Assembly (NCBI GenBank): GCA_965229525.1
Contig: OZ245886.1
Span: forward strand, 806,001 to 870,000
DNA: 64,000 bases
Reading direction: 5' to 3'
Source of the DNA: HXMU1420-13 sp965229525
GTDB lineage: Bacteria > Bacteroidota > Rhodothermia > Balneolales > Balneolaceae
The position numbers were made by a program, and so were the translations under genes. A model generated the notes under the pieces. It was not told the DNA's origin. It worked only from the letters and a program-made list of their open reading frames with translations, and ran no database searches. Positions 59,025 through 64,000 of the stretch are shown here, piece after piece; within the stretch, counting starts at the first letter, position 1, and each line of letters begins with the position of its first letter.

Positions 59025-61640
59025 TTACTTTATCAACAGCATCTTTCTGGTTTGCAAAAAACTACCTGATTCAAGTGTATACAAGTACACCCCACTTGAA
59101 AGATTACTCGCATCAAATTGAACAGTTTTTAATCCTGCCGATTGATGTTCATCTACTAATAGTGCAACAACCCTACCCGTCACATCATAAATCGTCAAGC
59201 GCACAATTCCTTCAACAGGTAATTGATACTTAATTGAAGTATTTGGATTAAACGGGTTTGGATAGTTTTGCTCCAGAAGGAATTGGTTCGGAATATTTGA
59301 TTCTATTTCTGAATCAGTAGTTTGCGTAATGGTAAACTTAAATGGCGTCTGATCAGAGTTTGAACCCCATGTAGTGCTGTCTGAAGAATTTGTAACAGAT
59401 ACCCTCCAGAAGTATTGTCCTGCATTTAGAACAGCTGAAACTGAATACGAAGTATCACCCTTAATTGAGGCTGATTCTATGGTAGCTGAAAACAATGAAT
59501 CTGAAGAAAGTTCAAACATATAATTGAGGCTATCAGAATCATCATTATCATCTATTGCCTTTTCCCAGACAAATAATGCAGGAGTTTTTGTCAACGTATC
59601 AAGTCCGTTAGCTGGAGTTAACAATTTAAATGGATTTGGCTTTGTTGGAACAGTCACCTCTGTGATTGTGAATTGATAGGGTGTTTGATCTGAATTCGAA
59701 CCCCATGTTGTACTATCGGATGAATTTGTCACTGATACTCGCCAAAAATAATCACCTGGATTTAGATTTGCGGATATTGAAAAAGTCGTATCCCCTTGTA
59801 AAGTGGCTGATTCAATTATTGATGAAAACTGAGAGTCTGAAGAAAGGTCGAATTGATACTCCAGACTATCAGATTCGTCTAAATCATCGGTTGCTTTCTC
59901 CCAAACAAATAATGTGGGCGTTTTGGTGAGTGTATCAATTCCGTCGACAGGTGATATAAGACTAAATGGGTTTGGTTTTGTAGGAACCAAACTTGCAATC
60001 TCAGACATCATTTCGGTTGCAAAAACAGATCCTTGAAGTCCAGCATCGACGGCTTGAACACTCCAGAAATAGGTGCTATCTGGAAGATTTAAAACGAGGG
60101 TTGTGTCCTGAAAAGTGCCACGATAAGGTATAAGCCTACTTCCATTGTTTACACCACCGATAATTGAGTTTGCGCCTAATATATCTGAAGCACCTGCAGT
60201 AGTTCCTATTCTGATCTCATAGCTTAATCCATGTAAAGGAGTAGCATCATCCACTGCCGAATTCCAAGAGAATTCAACTCCTGTTGGAGTGCGCTTTGCT
60301 GATAATCCTGATGGTGCCGAGGGTGCCTGATTTGAATGATTTGATGTATTTTCATACAACTTCACATGTCCACCGAAATCACTTCGGGTTCCTGAAACGA
60401 GCACATCTAGATCACCATCGCCGTCATAATCGCCAAATAAAACTTCGCGCGTACTCACCCCCTCAAAATTAGCTGAACCGTCTACTGGATTAAAAATTTT
60501 ATCAAAATCATTTAATCCCTGATTCGACCATAATTCTACAATCCGCGATGTACTTGCAAATCCTCCGTAGATAAGATCGCTATCACCGTCACCGTCGTAA
60601 TCTCCCCATGAGGCTCCAAATCCTAATACGCCGGTAAACCCTCTAAAACCACGTTGAATATTGGTTACAAATGCAAAAGAATCGTCACCATTATTTCTGT
60701 AAAGATCGCCTCTTCTTGAATTTCCGGGTGCCTCACCAGTATAAAACAAGTCTAGTAAACCATCATCATCATAATCCACAAGTTGAGTGGCGCCAATTCG
60801 AGCTCCTGAAAAAAAGGTTCCAGCATCTTGCCCTCTTTTTAGCAGACTGAAAGTACCGTCGCCATTATTGGTATAAATTGAACTATTTATCCCTTGAAAT
60901 CCTGATGCGCCAAGTGCAAAAAGGTCTAAATCGCCATCTCGATCAATGTCTCCCCAAACGGATGAGCCTTCTCGATATCCTTCAAAATTACTGATTCCGT
61001 CAACTGGGGTTAAGTTTCGGGTAAACGTATCATTGCCGTTATTTATATATAGAACTCCTTTTTCGATTTCACCGGAGCCAGAATCAGCATAGTACAAATC
61101 AAGGTCGCCATCTAAGTCGACATCTACCCAGTTGGGATCAAAATCATCGCTTCCTATAAACGAATCCGTTCCGTCTACAGGATTAAGAAGTGGTGAAAAG
61201 ATGCCGTTGTTATTTTTATAAACATAGGTTCGTCTTTGGGGTGAATTGATATCGTCATCAAATCCGTTTTGAACTAAATCTAAATCACCGTCACTATCAT
61301 AGTCACCCCAGGTAACTCCTCCACCATCAAGCCCAAGAAGAAAGGTGCCTGGAATTGTATCAGCGTCGGCCACTGAAAATGTCCCATCACCATTATTTTG
61401 ATAAATAAATAAGTGGGCCACGAATGAATTATCACGACCTGTTAGTACAAGGTCCAGATCGCCGTCGGCGTCATAATCTCCCCATGCTGCGCCACCATCA
61501 CCGAGTTGGATAAAATTTAATCCTCCTGCAATTGGTGTTGTGTTTTCAGTAAACTGAGCCTGAGTTGAAGTAGACACTGAGAATAAAATAGCGACTACCA
61601 TTAGCCAACTAAAACCTGATTTATACATATCTATACCCAT
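59025..61640 (-). CDS. VCBS/FG-GAP repeat protein with T9SS sorting domain
   Basis: The start at 61640 (MGIDMYKSGFSWLM...) gives about 871 residues; a slightly later ATG at 61628 is also possible. A signal peptide ends near TSTQAQ. About seven to nine FG-GAP/VCBS repeats follow, each with the Ca-binding pattern WGDYDxDGDLDL. Two near-identical Fn3-like modules around residues 570-680 and 680-780 contain PNPF, FVWEKA and SVTNSSDSTTWGSNSDQTP. The C-terminus (SIKYQLPVEGIVRLTIYD...SGVYLYTLESGSF) is a type A T9SS sorting signal. It is probably a surface-attached protein; the ligand is unknown. Confidence 0.9.
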   Translation of the reverse strand: MGIDMYKSGFSWLMVVAILFSVSTSTQAQFTENTTPIAGGLNFIQLGDGGAAWGDYDADGDLDLVLTGRDNSFVAHLFIYQNNGDGTFSVADADTIPGTFLLGLDGGGVTWGDYDSDGDLDLVQNGFDDDINSPQRRTYVYKNNNGIFSPLLNPVDGTDSFIGSDDFDPNWVDVDLDGDLDLYYADSGSGEIEKGVLYINNGNDTFTRNLTPVDGISNFEGYREGSSVWGDIDRDGDLDLFALGASGFQGINSSIYTNNGDGTFSLLKRGQDAGTFFSGARIGATQLVDYDDDGLLDLFYTGEAPGNSRRGDLYRNNGDDSFAFVTNIQRGFRGFTGVLGFGASWGDYDGDGDSDLIYGGFASTSRIVELWSNQGLNDFDKIFNPVDGSANFEGVSTREVLFGDYDGDGDLDVLVSGTRSDFGGHVKLYENTSNHSNQAPSAPSGLSAKRTPTGVEFSWNSAVDDATPLHGLSYEIRIGTTAGASDILGANSIIGGVNNGSRLIPYRGTFQDTTLVLNLPDSTYFWSVQAVDAGLQGSVFATEMMSEIASLVPTKPNPFSLISPVDGIDTLTKTPTLFVWEKATDDLDESDSLEYQFDLSSDSQFSSIIESATLQGDTTFSISANLNPGDYFWRVSVTNSSDSTTWGSNSDQTPYQFTITEVTVPTKPNPFKLLTPANGLDTLTKTPALFVWEKAIDDNDDSDSLNYMFELSSDSLFSATIESASIKGDTSYSVSAVLNAGQYFWRVSVTNSSDSTTWGSNSDQTPFKFTITQTTDSEIESNIPNQFLLEQNYPNPFNPNTSIKYQLPVEGIVRLTIYDVTGRVVALLVDEHQSAGLKTVQFDASNLSSGVYLYTLESGSFLQTRKMLLIK

Positions 61641-61701
61641 TTTTTTTTGATTAAAATGAATACAAAACACTGGAGAAATCTATACCGGGTTTCCGGTATT
61701 T

Positions 61702-62352
61702 TTAAACCAAACCCTCTTTAAGTGCCTTAGAAACAACCTCTCCTCTACTGTGAACTTGCAGTTTCCGATATATATTTTTTGCATGAGTGTCTACCGTATA
61801 GGAACTAATATGTAGCTCAGCGGAAATCATATCAATGGTGAACCCTTCTACTAAATATTCCAAAATGGTTTGCTCTCTTTTTGTAAGATTTGATGCTTTC
61901 TTTGGGCTTTCTCTTTTCCCTGATAAAAGTCCCAACATCTTTTTTGCAATTTCTGGTGATATCGGCGCCCCACCAGCCAGCATATCTTTAATGCCTTTTA
62001 AAATTTCGTTTCCAGGGGTTCTTTTTAATAGATACCCATCTGCGCCTTTTTTGATAGCTTCGAACACCCGTTCGTCATCATCAAATATAGTGAGAATAAT
62101 GATATTCACATCTGGATATTGCTTCTTATAAAATGGAATGGCCTCTATTCCTGAAATGCCGGGTAAACCTACATCCTGTAAAATAATATGTGGGTCAGGA
62201 AGCTGAGTGAATTGCTCAAAAGCTTTTTCTACACTATCTACAGCTACTGCCAGTTCTAAGCTTTGATCCAAAGATATAAGTTGTTTCAATGACTCTCGAA
62301 ACACCTTATCATCCTCTACAATCCAAACATTTTGTTTCCACTTTTCTTCCAT
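61702..62352 (-). CDS. NarL/FixJ-type response regulator
   Basis: The ATG at 62352 is favoured; the longer frame starts with TTG. The receiver domain has VWIVEDDKVFRES (acid pocket), the phospho-acceptor Asp in ILQDVGLPG and Lys in LLKRTPG. A C-terminal LuxR-type HTH (LTKREQTILEYLVEGFTIDMISAELHISSYTVDTHAKNIYRKL) follows. It lies 27 bp after the kinase gene at the right edge and is its likely partner. The adjacent VCBS/T9SS gene is a candidate target. Confidence 0.93.
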   Translation of the reverse strand: MEEKWKQNVWIVEDDKVFRESLKQLISLDQSLELAVAVDSVEKAFEQFTQLPDPHIILQDVGLPGISGIEAIPFYKKQYPDVNIIILTIFDDDERVFEAIKKGADGYLLKRTPGNEILKGIKDMLAGGAPISPEIAKKMLGLLSGKRESPKKASNLTKREQTILEYLVEGFTIDMISAELHISSYTVDTHAKNIYRKLQVHSRGEVVSKALKEGLV

Positions 62353-62379
62353 AATAGAAGTAACCAATCTATTTTCGAA

Positions 62380-64000
62380 TCAACTATACCGGGATTCCGG
62401 TAGTTTTACTAATAATTTGATGGTTGTACCAACACAAACTTCAGACAAAATTTCAAATTCTGCTCCTAATTGGTTTGCTCTGTAATTCATCGATTCCAGT
62501 CCATTTCCTCTTGGTATCGACTCGGGATTGAACCCACTGCCATCGTCGACAATTTTAATTTCAAATGTACTGCCAATAAACCTAAGTGAGATTGATGCAG
62601 AATCAGCTGAGGCATGTTTTAACAGATTATTTATCGCTTCTTTAATAAATAGAAATAGATGCCTCTTTGTATTGGAGGACAAAATAATTTCGCTCTGATC
62701 CCTGGAAACCTCCGCAATAAAATTCACCTGGTGATTAACCAACAACTCGTTTGAAATACTCCTGCATTTTGATACTAAGTCACCCAAGGTTTCTTTATTT
62801 GAATCTATCAACCAAACGATAGCGTCTAAAGAAGACGCCAACGATCTGGCATTGGAAGTCATTTTCTTAATCGCATCCACTTCGCCATTCGACTTCTGTT
62901 GCATTTTATGGGCTAGCACGTCTCCTGCTAAAGCAATTCCACTTAATCCGCTACCAACTTCATCATGTAAGTCTCTTGCAATTCTTAGCCGAACTCGTTC
63001 CACTTCCAGTAACGATTCCACCCTATATCTATAAATAACCCAAATTACCACAATAAACAGGCTAATTATTACTAACCGAAATACCAAGGTTTGCCAAAAA
63101 GGTGGGCGTATGCGAAAAATCACATTTTCGCTTTGCACATTTTTAAAAGCTCGATCTAATGAAGACTGCACAACGAATTCATAATCTCCGGGTGGTAATT
63201 GTGCATATCGCGGATTTCTGTCTGTGCGATTAAAAACCCAGCTCTCTTCTAGGCCGATTAGTTGATATCGATAATGCATTCCCTGCGGATTTGAATAATT
63301 TAAAGCAGCAAATGAGAACTCTACAGTATTTTGATTCCAGGCAAGTTCAGGCTTTACACTGGAAAACTGTAGCGGGGTGAATGAACTATCTTGTTCGTAG
63401 ACCTTCATATCAATAATGTGTAGAGGTGGCTGTATATTGGAATTCGAAATCTCGGATGGATCGAACAGTGTTAAGCCATCAACACCACCAAACAGGAACA
63501 TTCCGTCGTTTAAAACCAACGCTGATCGTCGGTTAAACTCAAAATTTAACACCCCTTCATTGGACCCAAATACTTTGTATGACTGATCGTTTTTAGAAAC
63601 CTGTATTAAACCCTGTTCAGTGCCAATCCAAATATTGGCTTCATATTCCAGAATACTGTATACGATTCGATTAGAGATAAAAGCATCATATGCAATTTGC
63701 TTTAATAGGCCAGTATCTAACTGGTAATAAAAAAGGCCACGTGAAGTACCAATCCATAGAATGTTATTTTCGCCTAAATAAATATCCCAAATTGCGTTAT
63801 TTGTCAGAGGATTACCCGATCCGTTCGATGCATCGAAGATTTCGATTAGCTCATTGGTATGGATATGTACTTTAGCCAGCCCTTCACCTTCAGTGGCAAT
63901 AAACATCCATTCAGTAATTAACAACAGATCCTGAATTATTGATTGCTTTACAAAATCAACTGTTTCTATGGATCGAATCACCGTTCCATTTGTACGATCT
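62380..64000 (-). CDS. Propeller sensor histidine kinase, HisKA_3 type (5'-truncated)
   Basis: The frame is open to the right edge, so the 5' end lies beyond the window; the GTG at 63981 is internal. The visible part has propeller blades (NAIWDIYLGENNILWIGTSRGLFYY, NIWIGTEQGLI), a Y_Y_Y domain and one transmembrane helix. The HisKA_3 motif ARDLHDEVGSGLSG and a HATPase with KEAINNLLKHA and IVDDGSGF follow. HisKA_3 kinases pair with NarL-type regulators, matching the neighbour downstream. Confidence 0.93.
   Translation of the reverse strand, partial: DRTNGTVIRSIETVDFVKQSIIQDLLLITEWMFIATEGEGLAKVHIHTNELIEIFDASNGSGNPLTNNAIWDIYLGENNILWIGTSRGLFYYQLDTGLLKQIAYDAFISNRIVYSILEYEANIWIGTEQGLIQVSKNDQSYKVFGSNEGVLNFEFNRRSALVLNDGMFLFGGVDGLTLFDPSEISNSNIQPPLHIIDMKVYEQDSSFTPLQFSSVKPELAWNQNTVEFSFAALNYSNPQGMHYRYQLIGLEESWVFNRTDRNPRYAQLPPGDYEFVVQSSLDRAFKNVQSENVIFRIRPPFWQTLVFRLVIISLFIVVIWVIYRYRVESLLEVERVRLRIARDLHDEVGSGLSGIALAGDVLAHKMQQKSNGEVDAIKKMTSNARSLASSLDAIVWLIDSNKETLGDLVSKCRSISNELLVNHQVNFIAEVSRDQSEIILSSNTKRHLFLFIKEAINNLLKHASADSASISLRFIGSTFEIKIVDDGSGFNPESIPRGNGLESMNYRANQLGAEFEILSEVCVGTTIKLLVKLPESRYS

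Overview
The window looks like a chromosomal segment of a moderate-to-low-GC, Bacteroidota-like bacterium. Balneolia/Rhodothermota relatives fit best, but this is inference and no database was searched. Supporting signs are a type IX secretion C-terminal sorting domain, a Bacteroidota-style promoter (TTG ... TAnnTTTG) before the rRNA operon, large periplasmic-propeller sensor kinases, and many PD40/TolB-like exported proteins.

Layout. Positions 1-8370 (+) hold a truncated TolB-propeller/outer-membrane-barrel protein, an exported DUF5683-like protein, a PASTA membrane protein, rpe, phoH, a four-helix-bundle (23S-IVP family) gene flanked by an inverted repeat, an MBL-fold hydrolase, purine nucleoside phosphorylase and a small membrane protein. 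Positions 8371-8680 are a non-coding stretch with hairpins and a duplicated 3' end of the neighbouring peptidase gene. Positions 8681-28905 are a mixed-strand metabolic and sensory region: two exported peptidases (M24, M61), a crotonase-fold hydratase, two HisKA_2 sensor kinases, a 1094-residue propeller-amidohydrolase, an EamA transporter, an AlkD-like protein, a HisC-like aminotransferase, an SDR, and a tight minus-strand group of acyl-CoA dehydrogenase, zinc-less sirtuin and SGNH hydrolase.

Positions 28998-53526 (all minus) hold the translation machinery. From upstream to downstream these are rpsL-rpsG-fusA-tuf, the S10-spc-alpha ribosomal protein series ending in rplQ and a terminator, then a complete rRNA operon (16S, tRNA-Ile(GAT), tRNA-Ala(TGC), 23S, 5S) with its own promoter and terminator. 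Both large rRNAs are flanked by perfect 15-16 bp inverted repeats that would form processing stems. The series has no rpmD (L30), and its L36 lacks cysteines.

Positions 53710-64000 hold recG, a small CxxC protein, typA/bipA, a Bor-like lipoprotein, a YjbQ-family protein, a VCBS/FG-GAP repeat protein with a T9SS sorting tail, and a NarL-type response regulator with its propeller histidine kinase, which runs off the right edge.

I see no CRISPR array, transposase, integrase or prophage. Most of the window is housekeeping. The items most worth a second look are the in-frame stop at the phoH start, the inverted repeat around the IVP gene, the relic of a second M24 peptidase gene, the degenerate ATP-binding domain of one kinase, the missing L30, and the acyl-CoA dehydrogenase/sirtuin pair.
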